Source: CADEDV01 sp048498035
Lineage (GTDB): Bacteria; Bacteroidota; Bacteroidia; Chitinophagales; Chitinophagaceae
Direction: 5' to 3'
Length of the DNA: 64,000 nucleotides
Assembly (NCBI GenBank): GCA_048498035.1
Contig: JBEHYT010000007.1
Location: 62,001-126,000, forward strand
The notes below the pieces were generated by a model, which did not search any database, had not been told where the DNA came from, and saw nothing but the letters and a program-made list of their open reading frames with translations. How positions within the stretch are numbered: the first letter of the stretch is position 1; every line of letters begins with the position of its first letter. The position numbers and the translations under genes were made by a program. This document shows, piece by piece, positions 1-7,978 of the stretch.

Positions 1-480
1 AAAATGGCAATGGGTCAGGCGTCTGAAGCAATTTTTCTATTCCTGATGCCCGCCTTTTTTGCGCGCTTTAATGTAAAAAAGATGCTGCTGTTTGGAATGA
101 TCGCCTGGGCGCTTCGCTACCTGCTGTTTGGATTTGGTGATAGCGGTGCGGGCATGTGGATGCTGTATGGCGGGATTATTTTACATGGAATCTGCTACGA
201 CTTTTTCTTTGTAACCGGCCAGATATATACCGACAAGGTGGCGGGACCAACAATCCGTTCCTCCGCGCAGGGGATGATTACGCTGGCTACCTATGGAATT
301 GGTATGTTTTTCGGCTTTTTGCTGGCCGGAAAAATTACTGATCATTATGCCACCGGGGAGCATAGCCACAATTGGCAAATGATCTGGATGGTGCCCGCTA
401 TCATTGCTGCGGCGATTGCTGTGGTATTCCTCTTTTTATTCACCGATAAGAGCAGCGCTCAAAAAACACAACCGGCATGA
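1..480 (+). CDS. MFS transporter, C-terminal part (nucleoside:H+ symporter-like)
   Basis: This is the C-terminal part of an inner-membrane major facilitator superfamily permease; the start lies outside the window and the frame is open to base 1. About 158 residues are visible, with four or five hydrophobic helices and a short charged tail. The glycine-rich stretch around LHGICYDFFFVTGQIYTD resembles the NupG/XapB nucleoside:H+ symporter branch. In Bacteroidota such permeases often sit beside sugar isomerases and glycosidases, so the substrate may be a sugar or nucleoside; it cannot be read from this fragment. The stop codon overlaps the start of the next gene (ATGA), so the two are probably cotranscribed and translationally coupled. 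Confidence 0.8.
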   Translation, partial: KMAMGQASEAIFLFLMPAFFARFNVKKMLLFGMIAWALRYLLFGFGDSGAGMWMLYGGIILHGICYDFFFVTGQIYTDKVAGPTIRSSAQGMITLATYGIGMFFGFLLAGKITDHYATGEHSHNWQMIWMVPAIIAAAIAVVFLFLFTDKSSAQKTQPA

Positions 481-1349
481 ATCAATCCCGAAGAAAAGCA
501 ATAAGAAATATTTCGATGTTAACTGCGCTTGCCATGGCAGGTCCATCCCCGCTGGAATTACTCGCGGGTGAACCAAAAACAAACAGTCACCTCAGCAAAT
601 TTGGCATCCAGCTATATTCTGTCAGGGATGTGCTGCCCCGGAACCCGAAAGGCGTGATTAAGGAGTTGGCACGGATGGGTTACAGACAAATTGAAAGTTA
701 TGAGGCCGGCCAGGGCATCTTTTGGGGCATGAAACCCGATGAATTTGCTGCGCTGATGAAGGAGTGTAACCTGGAAGCATTATCCAGCCACTGTGACACC
801 GGTAAAGACTTTGAGCGTAAGGCAGCCGAGGCGGCCAGTGTTGGCATGAAATATTTGATTTGTCCCTGGAAGGGCCCGCAGAAGGATTTGGACTCATTTA
901 AGCGCTTTGCGGATGAGTTTAACCGTTGCGGTGAAATTTGTAAAAAGAACGGGATTCGTTTTGCTTATCATAATCATGCGTATTCTTTCAAACCTGTGGA
1001 AGGAAGCCTGCCACAGGATGTGATGATGCAGGGAACGGATGCATCGCTCGTGGATTTTGAGATGGATATTTACTGGGTAGTAACTGCCGGGCAGGATCCG
1101 CAGGCGTGGTTAAAGAAATACCCGGGCAGGTTCCGGCTTTGTCATGTAAAAGACAGGGCTAAAAATGCTACAACCGACGAAGCATTCTGTAACCTGGGAG
1201 ATGGTACAATACCGTTTCCTGAAATTTTACGCACAGCAAAAAAGCAGGGTATGCAGCATTATATTGTAGAGCAGGAAGGCTATCCGCACACTACTTCCAT
1301 GGATGCAGCCGATGCAAACGTGCGCTATATGCAGCAATTAAACTTCTGA
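477..1349 (+). CDS. Tat-exported sugar phosphate isomerase/epimerase-like TIM-barrel protein
   Basis: This is a 290-residue protein of the xylose isomerase-like/AP endonuclease 2 TIM-barrel superfamily. The N-terminus has a twin-arginine-type signal (SRRKAIRNISMLTALAMAG), suggesting export of a folded metalloprotein. Typical family pieces follow: FGIQLYSVRD near residue 42, a YHNHAYSF metal-site segment near 163, DFEMDIYWV near 194 and a late VEQEG glutamate near 263. Exact substrate is unknown for this subgroup; relatives act on sugars or inositols. It overlaps the upstream permease by 4 nt and its 3' end overlaps the convergent cutC gene by 12 nt. Confidence 0.8.
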   Translation: MNQSRRKAIRNISMLTALAMAGPSPLELLAGEPKTNSHLSKFGIQLYSVRDVLPRNPKGVIKELARMGYRQIESYEAGQGIFWGMKPDEFAALMKECNLEALSSHCDTGKDFERKAAEAASVGMKYLICPWKGPQKDLDSFKRFADEFNRCGEICKKNGIRFAYHNHAYSFKPVEGSLPQDVMMQGTDASLVDFEMDIYWVVTAGQDPQAWLKKYPGRFRLCHVKDRAKNATTDEAFCNLGDGTIPFPEILRTAKKQGMQHYIVEQEGYPHTTSMDAADANVRYMQQLNF

Positions 1350-2087
1350 AAAATCAATACCGTTAAGGGCGGCCCGCAGCGCCCGAACTTCCCCGGGGTC
1401 GATTGAGTTGTTGGTATAGCTTTCGGCAGAGCCAGAAAAATTGGGGTGGATGAATTGCATAGCGCCCTGTTTTTTCCCGCGAAGCGAGGAATGAAATTCG
1501 ATGCAGCCTGTTTGCCGCGCAACATTGGCAATATTTTCTTTGCGTATACCGCTGCCGGGCATAATAGTGATCCGGTGATCTGCTTCCTCACGCAGTGAGC
1601 GGATCAGTTCCAACCCATCCGGCGCCGCAGGATGCTGTCCTGATGTAAGTATACGTTCGCAGCCCAGTTCAATCAATTGGGTGAGGGCAAGATGGGGATC
1701 GACGCAACGATCAAAGGCGCGGTGAAATGTAACGCCCAACGGGTAAGCCAGTTCCACCAGCCTGGCGGTGCGGTCGGTATCAATGGAGCCATCAGCCCGA
1801 AGCAAACCAATTACAATGCCGTCGCAGCCGGTTTGCTTACAAAGTTTTACTTCGTGCATCATTACCTCAAATTCTTCTGCTGAATATAAAAAATCGCCAC
1901 CACGCGGGCGGATGATTGGATATAGCAGTACGTCGAAGTGTTTACGGCATTCCAGTATGGTGCCGTAGGAAGCTGTAGTGCCGCCTTCGGCGAGGTTGGC
2001 ACATAGTTCAATGCGGTCGGCCCCTCCTTCTACGGCGGCGGCGGTAGTAGCAAAATCAGATGTAGCAATTTCAATAACAGGATTCAT
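1338..2087 (-). CDS. cutC: CutC family protein
   Basis: This 249-residue single-domain TIM-barrel protein matches CutC along its length: IEIATSDF at the N-terminus, GADRIELCANLAEGG, the LYPIIRPRGGDFLYS segment, FHRAFDRC and the ILTSGQ and MPGSGI loops. CutC was named for copper homeostasis in E. coli, but that role is disputed. Here it lies next to a glycosylasparaginase and near other glycan-degrading genes, which fits a carbohydrate or amino-sugar job better (inference). It starts 15 nt downstream of the asparaginase stop on the same strand, so the two probably form one transcript. Confidence 0.9.
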   Translation of the reverse strand: MNPVIEIATSDFATTAAAVEGGADRIELCANLAEGGTTASYGTILECRKHFDVLLYPIIRPRGGDFLYSAEEFEVMMHEVKLCKQTGCDGIVIGLLRADGSIDTDRTARLVELAYPLGVTFHRAFDRCVDPHLALTQLIELGCERILTSGQHPAAPDGLELIRSLREEADHRITIMPGSGIRKENIANVARQTGCIEFHSSLRGKKQGAMQFIHPNFSGSAESYTNNSIDPGEVRALRAALNGIDFSEV

Positions 2088-2102
2088 CGGTACAAATTCA
2101 GG

Positions 2103-3131
2103 TTAAGAAAAATGGCTGGCAGATTTTACCATCTCTTCCCGGCTTTCGGTGCGGATGGCATAGCTAAAACCAGGCTGAATGGCATAGGCGCCCACCACTC
2201 CTTTACGGTTTACCGCCAGGAATGCCACCTGTATATCCTTTGCCTTTTCCTTCTTAATATGTACAATACGTTCGATAGCCAGTTTGCAGGCCGCCACTGG
2301 CGAAAGGCCATGCCGCATGGCCTCCACTACGGTGTGTGAACCGGCTATGCGGATCACATCTTCTCCCTGGCCGGTGGAAACGCAGGCGCCCACTTCATTG
2401 TCGACAAACAAGCCTGCACCAATGATGGGAGAATCTCCCACACGACCGCGCATTTTAAACCCTGCGCCGCTGGTGGTGCAGCTACCGCTAAGGTTGCCTT
2501 TTGCATCCAGGGCCAGCATCCCGATTGTATCGTGATTCCATTCGCCGTTTTCAAGGCGGGCAGGTGCAAATGGGCCGTGCTGTTTATTCTCCACGTTAAT
2601 GGCAGGCGGATGATATTCTGATCGTTTAAGCCAGTTTTCATAGCTTTTCTGCGCTTCGGCAGAGAGCTCCTGTTTCTCCAGCGGAAATCCTTCTGCCACC
2701 GCAAATTGTTGCGCCCCTTCTCCTACCAGGAATACGTGAGGCGTTTTTTCCATCACACGCCTGGCCACTGCTATGGGGTGCTTGATGCGTTCCAGGAAAG
2801 CAACACTGCCGCAATTTGAGAACTCATCCATGATAGAGGCATCCAGGGTCACAAAGCCGTCGCGATCGGGATTAGCGCCAAGGCCTACACAGCAATTTTG
2901 CGAAGCTTCCGTCACCATTACTCCCTTCTCCACGGCGTCAAGTGCACGGCCATTGGCCGATAGTATTTCCCAGGCCGCTTTATTTGCTTCCAGGCCCGCA
3001 TCCCAGGTGGAAATAACCAGCGGTTTGCCGGTAACGGGCGTTGCTGGTGCGGCACCAGTCACCATTTTGGCCGCAAAAAGACCCAAAGAGCTGAGGGCTG
3101 ACGATTGAATGAACTTTCTCCGGTTAAACAT
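2103..3131 (-). CDS. N4-(beta-N-acetylglucosaminyl)-L-asparaginase (glycosylasparaginase)
   Basis: This is an Ntn-hydrolase of the asparaginase-2 family, 342 residues, that by family knowledge cleaves the GlcNAc-Asn bond of N-glycopeptides. The precursor self-cleaves before the catalytic threonine, seen here as Thr202 in NHDTIGMLALD; the GSCTTSG and RVGDSPIIGAG segments that follow are typical of the beta chain. An N-terminal NRRKFIQSS twin-arginine-like signal with a hydrophobic stretch suggests export to the periplasm. The length agrees with characterised bacterial enzymes. Co-directional with cutC just downstream. A TAATTTCG sequence (one mismatch to TAnnTTTG) lies shortly upstream of the start. 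Confidence 0.92.
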   Translation of the reverse strand: MFNRRKFIQSSALSSLGLFAAKMVTGAAPATPVTGKPLVISTWDAGLEANKAAWEILSANGRALDAVEKGVMVTEASQNCCVGLGANPDRDGFVTLDASIMDEFSNCGSVAFLERIKHPIAVARRVMEKTPHVFLVGEGAQQFAVAEGFPLEKQELSAEAQKSYENWLKRSEYHPPAINVENKQHGPFAPARLENGEWNHDTIGMLALDAKGNLSGSCTTSGAGFKMRGRVGDSPIIGAGLFVDNEVGACVSTGQGEDVIRIAGSHTVVEAMRHGLSPVAACKLAIERIVHIKKEKAKDIQVAFLAVNRKGVVGAYAIQPGFSYAIRTESREEMVKSASHFS

Positions 3132-3239
3132 TGTTGTGCTTTTTGACAGCTTCGAAATTAGGGTTTCGCCCAGAATAACCAGTAAAAAATCAGGGAATTA
3201 GAGGGAGAAAGAACATTAACAAAGCATTACTGAATTAAA

Positions 3240-3271
3240 TTTGATGTTTAAACATTGATTTTGTAATTTTA
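3240..3271 (+). promoter_or_regulatory. Bacteroidota-type promoter upstream of the FMN reductase
   Basis: TTTG at 3240-3243 is followed after 20 nt by TAATTTTA at 3264-3271, close to the Bacteroidota consensus TTTG-N19/20-TAnnTTTG. The inferred transcript start is near 3276, about 14 nt before the ATG at 3290. Confidence 0.5.
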
Positions 3272-3289
3272 CATTCTAAACAGAGAAAT

Positions 3290-3856
3290 ATGAGAATCGA
3301 GATCATTTCCGGCAGCCCCCGTCAAAACAGCGCCACTCACCGGGTTGCCTTGTTTTTAAAAAACTGGCTGTCGCAACAAACAGACCACTCCGTTGACATT
3401 ATCGATATGAAGGAATGGGATCTACCTGTGCTTCAATCAGTATGGGTTTCTCCGGACGTTGCCCCGGCCGATTTCAAGCCGCTGGCAACACGTATGTTTG
3501 AAGCAGATGCATTTATTTTGGTAAGCCCGGAATACAACGGCAGCTACTCTCCTGCCATGAAAAACCTGCTGGATCACTTTCCGAAGCAGCACCATAAGCC
3601 ATTTGGCATCGTAACGGCATCTCCGGGCGCCTTTGGCGGTATGCGCGCAGCGCAACAACTTATTCTGCTTGTGGCAGGATTGTTTGGAATTGCTTCTCCA
3701 TATATGTTTATCGTACCTTCTGTAGACAAAAAATTCAGTCCCGATGGAGACCTGCATGATCAAAGTTTTCAAAACAGCGCCCACAACTTTGTCAATGAGT
3801 TCCTCTGGATTGCAGAAAAAACAGTAAGCGAAAAAATCACTGCAAAAGCAGTATAA
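3290..3856 (+). CDS. NADPH-dependent FMN reductase family protein
   Basis: This 188-residue flavodoxin-like reductase starts with the flavin-phosphate loop ISGSPRQNSATH (residues 5-17) and has the family motif VSPEYNGSYSPAMKNLLDH near residues 79-97, followed by a GAFGG stretch. Members transfer electrons from NAD(P)H to FMN, quinones or azo dyes in the cytoplasm. It is the first gene of a likely three-gene run with two pirins, with 15 nt to the next start. The specific substrate is not predictable from sequence. Confidence 0.9.
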   Translation: MRIEIISGSPRQNSATHRVALFLKNWLSQQTDHSVDIIDMKEWDLPVLQSVWVSPDVAPADFKPLATRMFEADAFILVSPEYNGSYSPAMKNLLDHFPKQHHKPFGIVTASPGAFGGMRAAQQLILLVAGLFGIASPYMFIVPSVDKKFSPDGDLHDQSFQNSAHNFVNEFLWIAEKTVSEKITAKAV

Positions 3857-3858
3857 AA

Positions 3859-3864
3859 AAGGAG
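3859..3864 (+). promoter_or_regulatory. Strong Shine-Dalgarno site before the first pirin gene
   Basis: AAGGAG lies 7 nt before the ATG at 3872. Most genes in this window lack a recognisable Shine-Dalgarno sequence, so this site is unusual here and supports the chosen start. Confidence 0.6.
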
Positions 3865-3871
3865 TATTATT

Positions 3872-4582
3872 ATGAAATCAATTTTGCACAAAGCAGCTTC
3901 ACGCGGCCATGCCGATCATGGGTGGTTAAACACCTATCACACCTTTAGTTTTGGCGGTTATCACAACGCAGAACGGGTGCATTTTGGAGCGCTTCGCGTG
4001 CTAAATGATGATACAGTAGCTGGCGGCATGGGTTTCGGTGCGCATCCGCATGAGAATATGGAGATCATCTCCATACCAACCAGTGGCGACCTGGAGCATG
4101 CCGATAATATGGGCAACAAACAGGTTATTCGCCAGGGTGATGTGCAGGTAATGAGTGCCGGTACCGGCGTTCAACATGCGGAAAAGAATAAGAACCATGA
4201 TCAGCCGGTTAAATTCTTCCAGATCTGGGTATTTCCCAACAAGAAAAATGTGCAACCGCGCTACGATCAAAAAAGTTTTAACGAAGCCGATAAGCATAAC
4301 CGGCTTGCTACGATCGTATCGCCACTTGGCAGCTCCGATGGTGGTGTACAAATACACCAGGACGCCTGGTTTAGCCTTGGCAACCTGGACAAAGATTTTC
4401 AAACCACTTACACCCTTAAAAATCCTAAAAACGGCGTGTATGCGTTCGTGATTGAGGGCGATGTGACCATCAACGGGCAAAGCCTCAACCGGCGAGACGG
4501 TTTGGCAATCACTGACGAGGCAACTTTGGCAATTCACGCAGATTCCAACGCGGAACTGTTGCTCATGGAAGTGCCGGTATGA
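3872..4582 (+). CDS. Pirin family protein (YhhW-like bicupin)
   Basis: This 236-residue bicupin resembles E. coli YhhW, a quercetin 2,3-dioxygenase-type pirin. The N-terminus SRGHADHGWLNTYHTFSF, the metal-site segment FGAHPHENMEIISIP near residues 56-70 and GTGVQHAEKNK near 97-107 supply the histidines and glutamate expected for the metal centre. The C-terminal cupin is shorter and less conserved, as in relatives. It follows the FMN reductase by 15 nt and precedes a second pirin. Pirins have been linked to redox sensing and to dioxygenase activity; the physiological role here is unknown. Confidence 0.9.
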   Translation: MKSILHKAASRGHADHGWLNTYHTFSFGGYHNAERVHFGALRVLNDDTVAGGMGFGAHPHENMEIISIPTSGDLEHADNMGNKQVIRQGDVQVMSAGTGVQHAEKNKNHDQPVKFFQIWVFPNKKNVQPRYDQKSFNEADKHNRLATIVSPLGSSDGGVQIHQDAWFSLGNLDKDFQTTYTLKNPKNGVYAFVIEGDVTINGQSLNRRDGLAITDEATLAIHADSNAELLLMEVPV

Positions 4583-4632
4583 TCGTGTTACATAAATAAA
4601 GCAGAATGCGTTCTGCAAAAAGGATATTTTCG

Positions 4633-5511
4633 ATGAGTGCTACTAAAAAAATCGAAGCAGTAATACCCCCGCCTCCCGCCCACATGGTGGGTGATGGGTT
4701 CCGGGTACATAGCTTTTTCCCCGGCCAGGGGTTGATTGACAAAAGACGAATGAGCCCTTTTTTCCTGATGGACTATGGTTCCAAAATTGAATTTGCACCA
4801 TCTGTTCACCAGCGTGGCGTAGGCGTTCATCCCCATCGTGGTTTTGAAACCGTTACTATCGCCTATCATGGCAGGATAGCGCACCACGACAGCGCCGGCC
4901 ACAGCGGCGTTATTGGTGAAGGCGACGTGCAATGGATGACGGCAGCATCGGGCCTTTTGCACAAAGAATATCACGAGGAATCGTTTAGTAAAGCGGGCGG
5001 ATTGTTCCAGATGGTGCAGTTATGGGTGAACCTCCCGGCAAAAGATAAAATGTCGGCACCCAAATACCAGGAAATCACCCATCAAATGATGGGACAATAC
5101 AAACTGGATGATGCAGGCAGCGTTATTGATGTGATTGCCGGCAACTACCAGACTGCAAAAGGTCCGGCCAGTACATTTACGCCGCTGCATGTGATGAACG
5201 CCAAATTAAAGAAAGACTCAAAAGCAACTTTTGAATTTCCGGCCACTTATAACACCGGATTGTTGGTGATAGAAGGATCGCTGTTGGTGAACGGAACGCC
5301 GGTGGATGCAGATCACTTCGTCTTGTTTCAAAATGATGGCGAGCAGTTTTCACTGCAGGCAACCGAAGATGCGATTGCGCTTGTACTTTCCGGTGAGCCA
5401 ATTGACGAACCCATTGCCCAGTATGGCCCATTCCTGATGAATACCTGGCAGGAACTGGAACAGGCCGTAAAAGATGTAAACGCCGGAAAATTTGGTGTAT
5501 TGGAAGATTAA
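4633..5511 (+). CDS. Pirin family protein
   Basis: This second, longer pirin (292 residues from the ATG at 4633) has the canonical pirin core: a MDYGSKIEF segment, the metal motif GVGVHPHRGFETVTI near residues 59-73 and the GLLHKEYHEE histidine-glutamate segment near 107-116. An in-frame ATG at 4606 exists, but 4633 is preferred because AAAAAGGAT lies 8 nt upstream and the extension is not pirin-like. It shares low similarity with the preceding YhhW-like pirin, so this is a pair of different subfamilies rather than a recent duplication. The transcript ends at a strong hairpin at 5540-5569. Confidence 0.9.
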   Translation: MSATKKIEAVIPPPPAHMVGDGFRVHSFFPGQGLIDKRRMSPFFLMDYGSKIEFAPSVHQRGVGVHPHRGFETVTIAYHGRIAHHDSAGHSGVIGEGDVQWMTAASGLLHKEYHEESFSKAGGLFQMVQLWVNLPAKDKMSAPKYQEITHQMMGQYKLDDAGSVIDVIAGNYQTAKGPASTFTPLHVMNAKLKKDSKATFEFPATYNTGLLVIEGSLLVNGTPVDADHFVLFQNDGEQFSLQATEDAIALVLSGEPIDEPIAQYGPFLMNTWQELEQAVKDVNAGKFGVLED

Positions 5512-6026
5512 TGTAAATCGTTCTCGATTTCTCCTTTAGGGCCTCCCTCCGTGGAGGCCTTTTTATTTATAAATGCAAGTAAACTCGCTTTTTCCTGCAT
5601 CTGTACTTTTCGTTTCATAAAGTTAGTCCAGCCCAACAACTGGCCTTTCCATCCCAGCGCCTGTCCAATCCAGGTGCTAAGGCGGAATCCATCACTGTGC
5701 TCAATGATCTTACCATCGCGCAAGCGCATAAAAGCCTTGGCCTTGTTGGTAACACGATGTCCTGTTTTTGAAAAAATATAGCGGGCAGTCCACTCACAGG
5801 TGCAGTATTCTTCATCAATGGACCTGATAGTTGAAAATTCAAGTGAGAAATCACGGGCGCTTTTGCAAAGCATTTCCCACATACACCTTACCTCCTCGCC
5901 TTCCAGCAACAGGAAAACCGGATCGCTGAACACAATTGTTTCACTGTAACAAGCATTCATGGTTTTGTAGTCCAGCCGTTGAAAGGCACTATAAAACCGG
6001 TGTATAAGTTGTTCATTGCTGTTCAT
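5508..6026 (-). CDS. SnoaL/NTF2-like domain protein
   Basis: This 172-residue protein has the NTF2-like cone fold signature: an N-terminal helix EQLIHRFYSAFQRLD, MNACYSETIVFSDPVF, and MRLRDGKIIEHSDGFRLSTW near residues 101-120. Members range from small enzymes to ligand-binding proteins, and no specific activity can be assigned. The C-terminal 40 residues are poorly conserved in style; they span the terminator of the convergent pirin gene, and the two stop codons overlap by 4 nt. Confidence 0.75.
   Translation of the reverse strand: MNSNEQLIHRFYSAFQRLDYKTMNACYSETIVFSDPVFLLLEGEEVRCMWEMLCKSARDFSLEFSTIRSIDEEYCTCEWTARYIFSKTGHRVTNKAKAFMRLRDGKIIEHSDGFRLSTWIGQALGWKGQLLGWTNFMKRKVQMQEKASLLAFINKKASTEGGPKGEIENDLH
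5540..5569 (+). terminator. Rho-independent terminator of the pirin operon
   Basis: A perfect 7-bp GC-rich stem (GGCCTCC 5540-5546 with GGAGGCC 5553-5559, loop of 6) is followed by TTTTTATTT. It ends the + strand pirin transcript and lies inside the 3' coding part of the opposing SnoaL-like gene. Confidence 0.85.
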
Positions 6027-6083
6027 AAAGAAAAAACTGGTGTGGTGGTGAATTAGTAAATTTAAACCTTCAAAATCACTTCC

Positions 6084-7973
6084 ATGCGAAAATTATTACT
6101 GCTAATCGTTGTTGCCTTTTTAACCGGCACCTGTATCAACGCGCAAACCGACCAGGATTCTCTCTGGATTCGTGAAAATTATACCAAAGTTGAAAAGATG
6201 ATCCCGATGCGGGATGGTGTAAAGTTGTTCACCTCAGTCTATATGCCTAAAGACAACAGTGAAAAGCACCCGATCCTGATGATGCGTACGCCTTATTCCT
6301 GTGCTCCCTATGGCGCAGAGTTCACACCCCGGCTTTGGCTAACACACTGGAAGTATTATTGCCGCGAAAATTATATTATCGTTATCCAGGACGTACGGGG
6401 GAAATTTATGAGCGAAGGTGAATTTGTAGACGTGCGGCCATTTATCAAAGACAAAAAATCTTCGTCAGATATTGATGAAGCCAGCGATACCTATGATGCA
6501 ATTGACTGGATGGTAAAAAATCTACCTGGTAATAATGGCCGCGTTGGCGCATTTGGTATTTCCTATCCCGGCTTTTATTCCACGATGGCCGCCGCGTCCG
6601 GGCACCCGGCGTTAAAGGCCGTTAGCCCGCAGGCGCCGGTTACCGACTGGTTTATGGGTGATGATTTTCATCACAACGGCGTATTCTTTCCCATGGATGG
6701 GTTTAGCTTTTATTCTTCATTTGGAAAACCAAGACCCAAGCCGGTAACCACATTTGCCAAAGGGTTTGATTTTCCTATACGTGATAACTATAAATTTTAC
6801 CTGGATGCCGGCTCGCTGCAAAAGTTGTCTGACTATATGGGCGACAGCATTCTTTTTTGGAAAGAATTGTACGCACACCCTACCTATGACGACTGGTGGA
6901 AGGCGCGTAATGCACGCAATTCCATGTATGATGTGAAACCAGCCATGCTGGTAGTAGGCGGTCTGTTTGATGCCGAAGATTGCTTTGGCGCCTGGAACCT
7001 GTATAAAGCGATTGAAAAACAAAATCCGGGCGCGCATAATAATCTCGTAATGGGCCCCTGGTACCATGGTCAGTGGTCCAGCCGCGATGGCAGCCACCTG
7101 GGAAATGTTCGGTTCGACAGCAATACTTCTTTCTGGTACCAGAACAACGTTGAAATTCCTTTTTTCAATTATTACCTGAAAGGCAAGGGAGAAGATCCTA
7201 AACTTGCTGAAGCCACTATTTTTGTAACGGGTGAAAACAAATGGCACCAGTTTTCCCAATGGCCTCCGGCAAATGAAAGTGCGAAGCCCATCTTTTTAGA
7301 GGCCAATCGAGGATTATCCTGGAACATCCCCTCCGGCAGCAATAGCTTTAGCGAATACATAAGTGACCCCGCACACCCTGTTCCCTATACAGAAGACGTA
7401 CACTTTAGTCGTACGCGTGAATACATGACCGACGACCAGCGCTTTGCCTCCCGCCGGCCGGACGTGCTGAGTTTTGAAACTGATGTGCTGGATCAGGATC
7501 TTACGCTGGCAGGACCAGTAATGGCCAACCTGCGGGTAAGCCTGAGCAGTACCGACGCTGATTTTATCGTAAAGATTATTGATGTGTTCCCTGACGACTT
7601 CCAATACACGGATGCGGTGGCGCAACCCAACCGCGGTGTTGGTGGCTCCTACCCCATGGGTGGCTACGAAATGCTGGTACGTGCAGAAACGATGCGGGGA
7701 AAATTCCGCAATAGTTTTGAAAAACCGGAACCATTCAAGCCGGGAAAAATTGAGGCAGTTAATTTTAGCCTGCCCGATGTAGCCCACACATTTAAAAAGG
7801 GACACCGGTTAATGATACAGGTGCAAAGCAGTTGGTTCCCGCTCACAGATCGTAACCCGCAGCAATTTGAAAATATTTACGAGGCCAAGCCGGAGGATTT
7901 CAAAAAAGCGACGATCCGTATTTACCATGATGCTAAAAATCCCAGCTCAATTATTTTACCTGTTTTACAGTAA
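6084..7973 (+). CDS. CocE/NonD family alpha/beta hydrolase (X-Pro dipeptidyl-peptidase S15 class)
   Basis: This secreted serine hydrolase is 629 residues long with a signal peptide (MRKLLLLIVVAFLTGTCINA). The S15/CocE features are visible: nucleophile Ser160 in GAFGISYPGFYS, an aspartate in GGLFDAEDCFG, the histidine in MGPWYHGQW, and a C-terminal jelly-roll domain with SLSSTDADFIVKIIDVFP. Relatives are acylases (cocaine esterase, glutaryl-7-ACA acylase) or X-Pro peptidases, so the substrate is an ester or amide of unknown type. Only 5 nt separate it from the GH20 gene that follows, which suggests cotranscription. Confidence 0.9.
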   Translation: MRKLLLLIVVAFLTGTCINAQTDQDSLWIRENYTKVEKMIPMRDGVKLFTSVYMPKDNSEKHPILMMRTPYSCAPYGAEFTPRLWLTHWKYYCRENYIIVIQDVRGKFMSEGEFVDVRPFIKDKKSSSDIDEASDTYDAIDWMVKNLPGNNGRVGAFGISYPGFYSTMAAASGHPALKAVSPQAPVTDWFMGDDFHHNGVFFPMDGFSFYSSFGKPRPKPVTTFAKGFDFPIRDNYKFYLDAGSLQKLSDYMGDSILFWKELYAHPTYDDWWKARNARNSMYDVKPAMLVVGGLFDAEDCFGAWNLYKAIEKQNPGAHNNLVMGPWYHGQWSSRDGSHLGNVRFDSNTSFWYQNNVEIPFFNYYLKGKGEDPKLAEATIFVTGENKWHQFSQWPPANESAKPIFLEANRGLSWNIPSGSNSFSEYISDPAHPVPYTEDVHFSRTREYMTDDQRFASRRPDVLSFETDVLDQDLTLAGPVMANLRVSLSSTDADFIVKIIDVFPDDFQYTDAVAQPNRGVGGSYPMGGYEMLVRAETMRGKFRNSFEKPEPFKPGKIEAVNFSLPDVAHTFKKGHRLMIQVQSSWFPLTDRNPQQFENIYEAKPEDFKKATIRIYHDAKNPSSIILPVLQ

Positions 7974-7978
7974 CTATC

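Noticed and set aside
3859..3864. Idea that Shine-Dalgarno sites are general in this genome
   Set aside because: Only one strong site and one weaker (before 4633) are clear; most starts lack one.
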